Of a stretch of DNA of 64,000 nt, positions 24,886 through 35,005 are shown piece by piece. Position 1 is the first letter of the stretch. Each line of letters opens with the position of its first letter. Made by a program: the position numbers and the translations under genes. The notes beneath the pieces are model-generated. The model worked only from the letters and a program-made list of their open reading frames with translations, was not told where the DNA came from and did no database searches. The stretch is taken from NCBI RefSeq assembly GCF_950295315.1, contig NC_080176.1, positions 33,879,006-33,943,005 on the forward strand, given 5' to 3'. The stretch is from Erinaceus europaeus. Its lineage: Eukaryota > Chordata > Mammalia > Eulipotyphla > Erinaceidae.

Positions 24886-25555
24886 CTGATAACTATACTC
24901 AGATTTTATAGACCTATCGTACTCTTAATGTTAAATTACAACACTAGTAAGTTTTCTCTCTCAGAAAGAAAATCACAACTAAAATGTTCTTGCTCTATCA
25001 ATTGAGGCATTATTATCATATGGCAATTCTGAGTTCAGGTTCTCTCTGTACAGGGTGAAATAAAACTTAATCTAGCCCTTAAATCTTAAAAAGACTTTAT
25101 CATGTTTAGTATGATACTCATGTGTAGTATTAATTCTTGAGGGGTAGGGTCTTGCTGGCCCTTTACACTGACTGGCTGTCTAGAGCCAGGAAGGCTTCCT
25201 CCACATCTGATTGACTCCTTGGAACCACCTGCCCCTCCTGATTGGCTGCTGCCTTAAGGGCAGCTAGGAAGGCATGTGCTGAGGGCCAAAGGCCCACAGA
25301 AGGTGGCCAAGTGGGGAGGCACCTAAGGCACATGTTGAATACACCTTCTTTCTGCTTTGTTTCCGAAGTGCACATTTCTCTGCATGAAATGAAAAAAAAA
25401 AAAAAAACTAGTATAGTCATGGGCCCTTTGGAATATAACTAAAATCCACTTACTAGCTAGCTACAAAAGGGAGACCCCCAACTCTTCATCTGCACTATGC
25501 CAGCCTTTAGGGTCACGGATTAGTCAACAACTTGTTTGGCTTTATATTTTAACTA
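24886..25555. other. No gene recognised
   Basis: Contains an A run at about 25389-25405 and no supported gene. The ORFs near 25163-25442 occur on both strands and lack motifs. Confidence 0.4.
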
Positions 25556-25920
25556 TCTTTTCAGCCACCAGGTCCTGGATGCTAGCCGACCAGACTTCTC
25601 TGGACAGACAACCCCACCAATGTGTCCTGGAGCTCCTCTTCCCCAGAGCCCCACCCTACTAGCGAAAGAGAGAGGCAGGCTGGGAGTATGGATCGACCTG
25701 TCAATGTCCATATTCAGCAGGGAAGCAATTACAGAAGCCAGACCTTCCACCTTCTGCATCCCACAATGGCCTTGGGTCCTTACTCGCAGTGGGTTAAAGA
25801 ATAGGGAAGCTGTCAAGAGAGGGGATGGGATACAGAGTTCTGGTGGTGGGAATTGTGTGGAGTTGTACCCCTCTTATCCTATGGTTTTGTCATTGTTTCT
25901 TTTTACAAATAAAAATGAAG
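25556..25920 (+). repeat. Repeat R, copy 4
   Basis: Has the R 3' end clearly: TATGGATCGACCTGTCAATG, AGGGAAGCAATTACAGAAGC, GTGGTGGGAATTGTGTGG and TTGTACCCCTCTTATCC, then a short AAATAAAAATGAAG tail. It is the best preserved copy in the window. Confidence 0.65.
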
Positions 25921-26234
25921 AAAAAAAAGGAAGAAAGAAAGGAAGGAAGTCTGGGAAGTCTTTCCCCCAGAGGCCTGGCTCCCAATCACACTAAAAACAA
26001 ATTAATTAATTAATTAACAACTGCCATACATAAAGGGAAAAATCAATGCTACATGTCCATGGGAGTAGAAGTGACAATGCTAGGTGAAATAAGTAATAAT
26101 AATAATAAATTGATAATAAAGCAATAATAAATAATAAAGCAAGCCCTGGACTCCTCGGCTTCTAGAGCTGGAAACATACCTCAGAGAGTCACGGTGACCC
26201 CTGGGGCCAGGGGCCAGCTTGGACACAGCAGTGA
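25921..26234. repeat. Purine-rich and AATAATAA low-complexity DNA
   Basis: GGAAGAAAGAAAGGAAGG near 25930 and AATAATAATAATAAATTG near 26095-26140; no gene. Confidence 0.6.
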
Positions 26235-26460
26235 CCTGAAGGCAGCTCAGCTCAGAGGCTACGCAGGAAGCCCACCTGCAGGACAGAGACACCGGGTGGC
26301 GCCCCTGGCTGAGCGCCCAGCTCACCTTGTAGGGGCTGGGGTTCAAAACCCGGATCCCCAGCTGCAGGGGGAAGCTTCTCAGGCAGGGAGGAAGCCCAGA
26401 AGCTGCCTCTCTCTCCCCTTCCCTCTTGAGTTCTCTCTGTCCTCTTGTGAACCTTCCCAA
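26235..26460 (+). mobile_element. SINE3-like element
   Basis: Contains GACACCGGGTGGCGCCCCTG, GGGGTTCAAAACCC, GCTGCAGGGGGAAGCTTCTC and a CT-rich body with GAGTTCTCTCTGTCC, in SINE3 order. Diverged. Confidence 0.6.
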
Positions 26461-27565
26461 GAGGGGCAAGCAGCAATCCCAAGAAGAGGCCACCTGGACC
26501 TCTTTCTCACCGTCCACCCTGCTACAAAAGCAAAAGTACACAGTAGACTACAGTGAGTCAATATGAAGTTCATAATGAAATAGTGTCTACTTAGACTTAG
26601 ATACCCTCCTCACCTATTTCCTGTTATACTTCCCTCACTTACTCCAAACCAGAGCTGGACAACATCTGTCTGCGTCCTGGTGAGGAGACTTGGATGAGTA
26701 TGCACACTCCCAGTTAATGTCTGCGAATTCATGAAACTGTCACTGTGCACAGGATGAAGCTTGACATGGTTTTGTGAATGTAAAGCCCTTGTGTTCATGC
26801 CTATCTTCCTTGTGTGGAATCAGAATTACCAGATTGTTGGTGTACCAGGAGCCTTAAACTCTAATGATTGTCTACCTATCTTCCCAATGATTTAGACATT
26901 TGTCAAGGAGAATTCAGTTTTAAAGGCAGTAGGAAATGTTCTATATGTACCAAAAAATAGATGTGATTTAATTTTAGTTAGTGACCATAATTAATTCTCA
27001 GTTAACAGTTGTCCACACCTTGCTCAATATGTGAACTATTTCAGGAATGAAAGAGAAGGAATGCTACTTTAGTTTTGTTTGTTTGTTTGTTCCAGTAGAA
27101 GTGTTTACTGAGTTGTAAGCCTAACTTAGTTCATTGGTTGCATGTATTTGAAGACTGACATTTTTCTCAGCACAGATTTGCATCACTTCATGAGTACTGA
27201 CAGCAGATGTAGGACTTTCACACAAATTGACCTTCTGAACTGATCAAAGAAATGTCACTAAAAAGATCTTGTTAGTTTTGCTATTCTTTGATTTGTGAAA
27301 TGGTATGTTAAGCAAAGAGGGTGTAGGATTTTAGATTTCTTTTTCCTTGAACTCCAGTTCGTAATTCCTAAACCAACTACAAAGTGTTCTCAACTTTAGT
27401 TCTGTTTGTCTGAAAGCAAAAGTACAAAATACAAATTATCTTTCCTGATAGCATTAGTGTTAAAAAATCTCCATTGCCAAAAGATGTTTCTTAGAGAATA
27501 TTATACAGAATACTGACTGTCTACACTAATCAGCTGTCTCAAGTAAATTAAGTACATCAAGTTGA
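26461..27565. other. No gene recognised
   Basis: AT-rich intergenic-type DNA with no supported feature. Confidence 0.45.
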
Positions 27566-27705
27566 GGCAGGGGAGATAGCATAATGGTTATGCAAACAGA
27601 TTGGCAGGCAGGCCTAAGGCTCCAAGATCCCAGGTTCAGTCCTTAGCATTACCATAAACCAGAGTTGGGGGTGAGGCCATTAGTTTGTATGAATGGTAAT
27701 GTCTT
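27566..27705 (+). mobile_element. SINE4-like element
   Basis: GGGGAGATAGCATAATGGTT then ATGCAAACAGA, GGCTCCAAGATCCCAGGTTC and ACCATAAACCAGAG. A related degraded piece with CAGTGGTTATGCAAAGA occurs near 24235-24300. Confidence 0.65.
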
Positions 27706-28702
27706 GGCTTGCTGACTGAATGTAACAAAACAATAGATCCAGGTCACAAGGTTAATTTTGAGTTTTATTATTTCTGCCACATTAGCTATCCATAAGATAC
27801 GCCACATTTTAAAATTACATTTTATATTTTGCCTTTATTTAAGGTTAAATCATTATAACATTATTTTATTTCTTAAAGCATTATCATGTTTATTTCACTT
27901 TCTAGGTCTTACCCCATCAGACTACAAGGTCTTCAGCCACAGACAGCTCACACAGACAGACAGGAGTAGTGCTGTAGAAGCAGAGACCTTGGCAGCTAGA
28001 GGCAGGGCCCATCACTCAGCTCTCAGCTGCCACCTATACAGGAGAGAACAGGCCTGTGAGTCTCAGTGTGTGCGTGGGGGCTCCCCCTGTCCCCAGGGCT
28101 CTGCATACTCACCAGACCTCAAAGGGGCTCTGTGTCCTCATATCTGGGCCAGGTGGACACAGGTCCTCATGCCTGTGTGTGGGGGCCGCTGCAGCAGTAG
28201 CAGAGCCTAAGGAGGCAGCTCAGCAACTCCAGGCTGCCCCCTAGCAAAAGGGGATCTAGGTGGAGGGGGCACTGCTGGCCATTGTGCCCAGGCTAGAGAG
28301 GGGAAGCTCTTCTGTGTGCCAGGCTGGCTGCAGTGAAGGACATGGAGACAGTGCAGCTGTTATGCAGTGTGTTCAGAGGCACTGGGGGGAAAGGTGGGGT
28401 GGATGCAAGGTGGGGAGTCTGGAACACTTGGGGTGTTGCTAGGCTCCCATGCCTTGTCCTCCTTCCAGGATACCTATGGCCTGTGGGTAGGACAGGCATC
28501 CCCTCCTTGGGAACACCGTGAGGGGCTTACTAGGAAGGACAGGCTGGTCAGTAGAGGGAAGGCTAGAGGAGGTGTTTGGTTCCATGTAGACCTCCATTGG
28601 CCCAGAGCCCTGGGTTACCCCTGGGAGGCTCATGATGTGTGGCCACTCCATTCGATCCTGGGGGTCAATTTGGGGTATGCTGTCCATAGTTTGTAGCTTA
28701 GA
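27706..28702. other. No gene recognised
   Basis: Includes a GC-richer stretch (28000-28650) with overlapping ORFs on both strands (e.g. 27758-28210 and 28367-28696) that carry no motif I recognise. Confidence 0.4.
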
Positions 28703-29352
28703 TTAGAGCCAGTGCTTCTGTGTGGATGGATCACTGGATTCTCCTGGCACAGATTGCAGGCATTTTTTCACCATCTCTTTGAGCACTAACCCCAAGCTCC
28801 AGATGTCCACCCTGGCCCCATAGGTTCCCCCCATCATTATCTTGTATTCCACACAAGCTGTTGTGCCACACAGGGTTTCTACTGGCTGCTGCAGAAAATT
28901 GTGGCTCAGGCTGAAGTTGGTGATCTTGACCTTGTTCAGGCTCTCTAGGAGGATGTTCTTGGGCTTCAGGTCTCTATGAGCTACTCCATTTGAGTGACAA
29001 TATTGCATAGCTGACAGCAGCTAGTGCAACAAGCCTGTGGCCTCATCCTCCTCCTCCCTCATGAGGGTGTCCTGCAACAGACAGTCCCTGAGGACTTCCC
29101 CCTCACATATGACCAGGACCAGCCTGTCTTCCACCTCAATTGTGCCCAGCAGTGGCATGAGGTTGAGGTGTGTGATACCTTCCATGATGACACCTTCTTT
29201 GTGTGTTATCTTCAGGCCTAGGGTGCCCAGCTTCTTCTTCATCATCTTGATCACAACTTTCTCTCCCTTGTGGAGTCTCTGGGTCAGCATTATGACAGAG
29301 AAGCTGCCAGCTCCAGTAGTTCGCAGGGCACAAAACCTGTCTGTGACTATGC
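28703..29352 (-). pseudogene. Ser/Thr kinase pseudogene, MARK/SMOK-like
   Basis: A kinase domain is recognisable in order on the minus strand: glycine-rich loop TGAGSFSVI (~29320), VVIKMM for the VAIK lysine (~29250), IMEGITHLNLMPLL for the alpha-C/beta-4 region, YCHSNGVAHRDLKPKNILL for the catalytic loop (~29000), GTTACVEY in place of the APE region, and DIWSLGLVL (~28800). An in-frame TAG lies between the two open pieces (near 29015). The DFG motif reads NFS, so the metal-binding Asp is lost. The layout and residues resemble the MARK-related sperm motility kinases; which family member is uncertain. No introns are evident across the domain, so it is probably a retrocopy or a copy of an intronless gene. 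Confidence 0.75.
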
Positions 29353-30119
29353 CCTCCCCTACTTATGAGGGACCTTAAGACCTACCTAGTCTAACAGTGG
29401 ACTAGCTAGGAACTCTCACCTATGTCTATCAACTACACAAAAACAACAACCAATAGCTAACTTCTACTCTTACTGTCTATACAAAAACTGTAAAAACTTT
29501 TACCAAGTAAAAGTATAATATGCTAAGACTATCTTATATAACTGGGGGGGGGAGGAATGGGGAAATAGCAAAGAGAAGAGAATGAGGGAGACAGGCCAAG
29601 TATGGGAGAGGTAAAAAGAAAGGGGGAGAGGGACTGGGAAGCAGGAGTGGGTGATGGGTAAGTTGCAGGGAGAGGAGGGTCAAAGATTGAACACAGAGCA
29701 AGAGCAAGAATGAATGAAGGCATGTGCGTGCTGTGAGGTGGTGCATGAAGCTAGGCAGTGTGCACAGGTCACTACCAAGGGATTCCAGGGCATATGGACA
29801 AAAAACCAGCTCAAGCTGCACTTTCTATATGTTTCTGGTTTGTCCCCATCCTAATGGCCCCCAGGATATCACAGCACCAGGCAGGGCATATATTGCCAGG
29901 TGTCACAAGGAGGTCAGCCACAAGTTTTTCCCTTAGTGGTAGAAAAGCCCAAACCTTTATGACTGTAGGGGTCTGGGTGAGGTCAGCTCAGTGTTTTATT
30001 CCTTATATGTGCATATGACCAAAAACCATATGTTTCTAGGGGTTATTAGAGTTTAGTATTTGCTGATTGAAAATACATAGGTGCTACAGAGACCTCCCAC
30101 ATTTACATGACTTTACTAG
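29353..30119. other. No gene recognised; G-rich/GA-rich stretch
   Basis: 29540-29710 is strongly purine-rich. No supported gene; ORFs here are compositional. Confidence 0.45.
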
Positions 30120-30615
30120 TTTATGCCTAAGTTCAATGGCTATAGCAATCTGGCAAAAGAAAGGGATTAAATGAATACAGATTGGGGAGCTGGATGGTGG
30201 CACATCTGGTTGAGCTGTGAACACACATGTTACAATGTGCAAGGACCTGGGTTTGAGCCCCCTTTTACCCACATGCAGGGGGAAAGCTTTGTGAATGGTG
30301 AAGCAGTGCTGCAGGTCTTTCTCTGACTCTCTCCCTCTCTTCTCCTTCCCTTTTGATTTCTGGCTCTCTCTATCCAATAAATAAATAAAGATAATTAAAA
30401 AATTTAAATAAAAGAAAATTCCAAAAAATGAATACAGATTGGGAGGGAAGAAGTCAAACTCTGACTATTTGCAAATGATATGATTATATACATAGAAAAA
30501 GCTAAAAAAAAATCCAGCAAATAGCTTCTGGAAATTATTAGACAATATAGTAAGCTGTCAGGCTACAAAATTAACATTCAAAAATCTATGGCATTCTTTT
30601 TATGCAAACACTAAT
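30120..30615 (+). mobile_element. L1 ORF2 fragment split by SINE3
   Basis: ATGGCTATAGCAATCTGGCA and, after the SINE, GACTATTTGCAAATGATATG through GCATTCTTTTTATGCAAACA match L1 ORF2 around the RT catalytic region. Confidence 0.8.
30184..30400 (+). mobile_element. SINE3 nested in L1
   Basis: GGAGCTGGATGGTGGCACAT, B-box GGGTTTGAGCCC, GGGGGAAAGCTTTGTGAATGG, CT-rich body, CCAATAAATAAATAAAG tail. ATGAATACAGATTGGG occurs at both edges (about 30172 and 30428) as the TSD. Confidence 0.9.
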
Positions 30616-31279
30616 TCAGATTAATTCATTATTTTAATAGCTGAGTAATATATATATAATATATATAAATCTATATCACAACTTAGTCACTCATCTGTTG
30701 TTGGACATCTAGGATGTTTCAAGTTTTGCATATTATGAACTGTGTTGCTATGAACACAGGTCTTTTTGGATGGGTATGTTTGGTTATATATCCTTGGGGT
30801 ATATACCCAAGAGAGAAATTGTAGAGTCAAAAGGTAGGTCCATTTCTAGCCTTCTGAGAGTTTTCCTGACTATTCTTCACAGGAGTTGCACCAAGTTACA
30901 GTCCCAATATCAGTGCAAAAAGGTTTCTTTGTCCCTAGAACCTCTCTAGCATTTGTTGTTGCTATCATTTCTGATGTAAGGCATTTTCACAGGAGTGAAG
31001 TGGTATCTCATTGATGTCTTTATTTACATTTCTCTGGCAATCAATGACTTGGAGCACTTTTTCATATGTGCTTTTTCCTTTGGATATCTTTTTTTTGTGA
31101 ATATTCTGTTAATATCCTATCCTCATTTTGGATGAGGTTTTATTTATTTATTTTTAGATGAGTTGGTGAGCTCTTTATATATTTTGTTTTTTGTCTGATA
31201 TAAAGATCTTCTTCCATTCTGTAAGGAGTCTCTTTGAGTGGTGATTTCTTTTGCTATGCAGAAGCTTTTCAATTCAACA
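30616..31279 (-). mobile_element. L1 3'-region fragment
   Basis: The reverse complement follows L1 from the ORF2 C-terminal region (near 31279) through CTTCTGCATAGCAAAAGAAA, GTGAGAATG-type and AATAGCCAAAAC-like parts to the CAGCTGTTAAAA-like end near 30620. No poly(A) tail. It abuts sense L1 sequence on both sides. Confidence 0.8.
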
Positions 31280-32014
31280 CAGTAAAAGTCGGAAACTTCA
31301 CAACACTCCAAACTCCACTCTAAAGTTGACAGATCAAGGCAGGACATTAATAGAGTAACAAGAGAATCAAATGAGAAGATAGATAGACTAGACCATCTGG
31401 ACATTTTCAGAGTCCTTCACCCGAAGAAACTGAAATACACATTCTTTTCAAGAACACATGAGAAATTCTCAAGGATAGACCATATGTTAGGCCACAAAAA
31501 CAGTATCATCAAACTCAAAAGCACTGAAATCATCCCAAACATCTTCTTGCTGGGAATACTGTGAGAAACAGGTTGAGCGTGGTGAGGCTTTTCCCATTGA
31601 AAAATGGGGAACTGAGAAAATGAATCTTCCTGTAAGACTCCCTCTTGTGAGACTGAGCTTGGAAGAGGCATGGACTCAGTCTTTTGCTTCCCTGTAAGTC
31701 CCTCCCTGTCTCCAGAAACCCTGCATTTTTCTGCCTCCAGGAGCCCGGCATTAAGCCAGCTCCCCCTGCTCCACCCTGCATTCCTTGATACTATGGCCTA
31801 CCCTTTTATTATCTACATATCAATCTTCTGCTTTGTCTAACAAATGACTTAAGGTATCCCCCCATTCCCCCACCCATTCTGCTCATTTAATATATTCTTT
31901 TCCTACGCTCAAGACTGCAGGGTATTATTAATCCTACCAGTTAAACCCCTAGCAACAGTTGCTAAGGAAGTCCCTACCTTTCCCAGCCCCTTTTACCTTT
32001 CTCCGCCCCTTTCC

Positions 32015-32160
32015 TAACCATGTATGGTATGGTCAAGCCACTTCCATTTGCAGCTGGGGGGTTTCTGGCCTGGAGGAGCATGTGCTCTCTTACTGGGAGG
32101 CAGATGCCGGCCATTGCAGTTTGTGCCATGTAGCTTAACCAGGTGTACTACCGCCTGACT
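32015..32160 (-). mobile_element. SINE1-like remnant inside the outer LTR
   Basis: GTTTGTGCCATGTAGCTTAA and CCAGGTGTACTACCGCCTGA in antisense resemble the SINE1 head. Degraded, and it could instead be chance LTR sequence. Confidence 0.4.
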
Positions 32161-32217
32161 CTGGGGCATTCGGATGGATAAACTTTTGAACGGCTTCGCT
32201 GCCATGAGCTTGATTCC

Positions 32218-32710
32218 TGTTGGGTAGTATGCCAGCTCCCCCGGCTTAAAGCTTCTGTCTCTAATCCTACTTAACTAAGCACCGGCATGTCTGCAGGGCA
32301 TTGGTTTGATCCCATTTAAAGCTGCAGTCTATTTACATAAACCACTGTTAACTAAGCACCACCCTCCCTCCAGGGCATTGATTTAATCCCCACTGGTTCA
32401 CGATGTCTTTTTGCTATGCCCCCTCTCGTAGTCACCCTGATCTCCACCACTGTCTTTTCGCTCCACCCTCTCTATGTCGCACCCTGTTTCCACCCTACTT
32501 GGCTAGTATATACACAAGCTGCTTTTCTGAGTAAAAACACTTGGAATTGCTTTCCGGCTCCAAGAGTTCCAGAGTGTATCTCCTGCAACGTTAGCTCGGC
32601 ATGAGTTCCTGATCCCTCTCCCACGCAGCAGCCTAGATTAGCTCCAGTTGAGTTCTCTCCAACCCAGAGAGCACTTGCTCGGGAAGAAGCACCCTCAGGC
32701 TATGCTGGCA
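32218..32710 (+). repeat. 5' LTR of provirus C
   Basis: It is 493 bp and contains an 18-bp segment after GCTGCTT (around 32525-32542) that the 3' LTR lacks. Confidence 0.9.
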
Positions 32711-32712
32711 TT

Positions 32713-32731
32713 TGATGCACAGAACAGGGAC
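32713..32731 (+). promoter_or_regulatory. Primer binding site, tRNA-Lys3-like
   Basis: TGATGCACAGAACAGGGAC starts two bases after the LTR. Its 3' half GAACAGGGAC matches the Lys3 PBS exactly; the 5' half is decayed. Family A instead has a Lys1,2-like PBS. Confidence 0.65.
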
Positions 32732-32860
32732 ACATAAGCAGCAGATTTACAAGAAGGCATCCTAGATAAGTACACCATTTGGGTATCTGCAACCTCGTGT
32801 TAAGGCACTGTGATTTTTTTTCTCTTTTCTTTCTTATTATTTTCCTGAGACCTCTCCACC

Positions 32861-34250
32861 ATGGATGATCTTTTCCAAATTCTGTATTCTTTTTTCTGTA
32901 TACAATTTTTATATATCTGGGACATTTTTCTCAGGACCACACCTTATATCCTGTTGATCATTATTGCAGCTTTTAAGGGATATATAGGGAAACCTCTCAA
33001 AAGGCTAAGAGACCTAGAGGCTGAGGTCCAAGAGATAAAGGAAGTGATCATAGAACTTAATCAACACCTTAAAAACAAGAAGAAGCAAAAGCCTGTCCTG
33101 ATCCTGACCCACCCTAAACCCTCTGCATCTTGCCCTGAGGCCCCCATTTTGGCAGACATGTGTCTGAATTCTCCTTCGGACTCCACAGCTGCTTCTTTGG
33201 CCACCCGTTTTGGCAGACAGGTGTTCGGAACTTCCTGCGGCCTCCACAGCTGCTTCTTCACCCACCCCATTTTGGCAGACACATGTCCGGATTCTCCTGT
33301 AGCCTCCAAAACCACTTCTTTGGCCGCCGCTTATCCAGAAGCTTCCACTTCTGACTCCTCCCCCTGCTGCTACACAGTTATCAGAGCAAGTCCACACATT
33401 TCCGGTCAATGTCACCCCCAACAGACAAAAACCTCAGGCCTGGTATCCGTATTCCGCACAGACCTGAAAAAACTACGCCAGACTATTAAGGATGATGGTC
33501 TTTATGCTCCATAGACCAGGTCCATTTTACAAGGCCTGCTTCAGAACCTTAATACCCCCCAAGATTGGAGGGACGTAACTCACGCTATGCTCCCAGGCCC
33601 CCTCTTCCTTCAATGGGAGGCATTTTTTCACTACGAATTTTTACAGCAATCGCGGAAAAATAGTCAAAATCAGCCAGAGGGGAATTTTGATGCATTGTTT
33701 GGAACGGGCCAATTAGAAACAGGGATTCAACAGGCGGAAGCCAAGTTTCCACCCGGGTATTTTGATCAGGTACGTCTCTACACATTAAGAGCATGGGAGC
33801 GATTAACACCATCCATGGGAGCGGCCTCAGCTCCCATTCTCTCCCTTCAATAAGAACCTGATGAATCCCTGGCTAAATTCATTGCCAGGGTCGAGTTTGG
33901 AAAGGAAGATTTATAATCCTGATGCTCATTTTCTCCTCCTGCGATCCATTGTCTGGGATGGAATGCTTCCGCATTTTTGACAGGCCTGTATCACTCTTAA
34001 AAATGAACACCCAGATACCTGGATTATAGCTACACAGGATATTAGATCAACCTCTTTTCAAGCACCTATGATGCAGGCCTATGAGGCTACCTTACATAAG
34101 TGAAAAGGGGCTTGCTTTCAGTGCGGTCGCTAAGGGCATTGGCGTAACCAATGTCCAGAAAATAAGCCGCGACCCTGCCTCCAGTCAGGGCAACCCTGCC
34201 TCCAGTCAGGGCAACCCAGTCTCCAGTCAGGGCAACCCTGCCTCCAGTCA
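32861..34250 (+). pseudogene. gag: gag remnant of provirus C
   Basis: Starts at an ATG in CCACCATGG-type context. Residues 1-50 hold a long hydrophobic stretch (around IWDIFLRTTPYILLIIIAAF), followed by KRLRDLEAEVQEIKEV, a predicted coiled coil. A Cys/Pro/Ser-rich middle repeats ADMC/ADTC-type units. The frame stops at TAG near 33512 where the composite copy has Trp, then continues as capsid sequence (QDWRDVT, GTGQLETGIQQAEAKF, EPDESLAKFIAR) through further stops. The zinc-knuckle region near 34100-34270 is frameshifted and has a short tandem repeat (GGCAACCC(T/A)GCCTCCAGTCA-type units). Gag would normally form the particle core. Confidence 0.85.
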
Positions 34251-34282
34251 AGGAACCAGAGACCACGAATGCCTTGTTCTAA

Positions 34283-35005
34283 ATGCCAGAAAGGGTTTCA
34301 TTGAAGGAGAGATTGTTGGTCAAGGTTCCACAGGAATGGCACGCCCCTGCCAAATGTAAACAGGAATTTAAACTAGGTGTGGGGCTTCCCTTAGCCCCGC
34401 CCCCAAGAGGGAATGAAGCAGGTTGCACGCTTGGTGCTGCGCCCTTCTTACATAAACAAAAGCCCAGACTGGGACTCAACCTATCACTACACCCACCAAG
34501 CCAAGTGAAAATAGCAGAGGGTGAGCAGAAGGAGGAACGTGCAGTGTGTGGGAACTTCCAGGGTAGGAATAACTGGCTGGAGCAAGAGAATGGTTCAGAT
34601 TCAGGGCCTGAGATTTTGTGGGCCACCCCTATTTTAGAAAGGGGTCACCCGACTATGACAATAAGGATTGGTAATATTCCTTATAAGTGTTTGATTGACA
34701 CGGGAGCAGATAAGACAATCTTAAGACAAGCAGAGGTTCCCCAGAGTTGGGAACTCTTCCCAGGACCACGCTTACGTGGTGTTGGAGGGTTTAGTCAGGC
34801 ATTCCTCACACGAGATTCCCTTGTGTGGGAAGATCCAGAAGGGACTACCAGACGCTTTCGGCCTTTAATAGCTGATATAAGCACCAATTTATTGGGAAGA
34901 GACTTGCTGGAATCTTTGGATGTAGTGATATCCTCAGAGACCTCTGCAGGACACCACACTCACTCCTGTGAGACTGCTAGACCCAACCAGCACCTCCAAT
35001 ACTAA
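34283..35005 (+). pseudogene. pro: pro (aspartic protease) region of provirus C
   Basis: An open piece in the same frame as gag. The protease core is clear: GPEILWATPIL, then IGNIPYKCLIDTGADKTIL with the catalytic DTG, and a C-terminal NLLGRDLLESLDV. No dUTPase domain was seen. The open stretch ends at TAA (35003-35005), and pol is readable from just before this in the -1 frame. Confidence 0.85.

Noticed and set aside
30120..31279. Twin-priming inversion of one L1
   Set aside because: The order and orientation of the pieces do not give an inverted 5' part followed by a 3' part with poly(A); separate fragments fit better.
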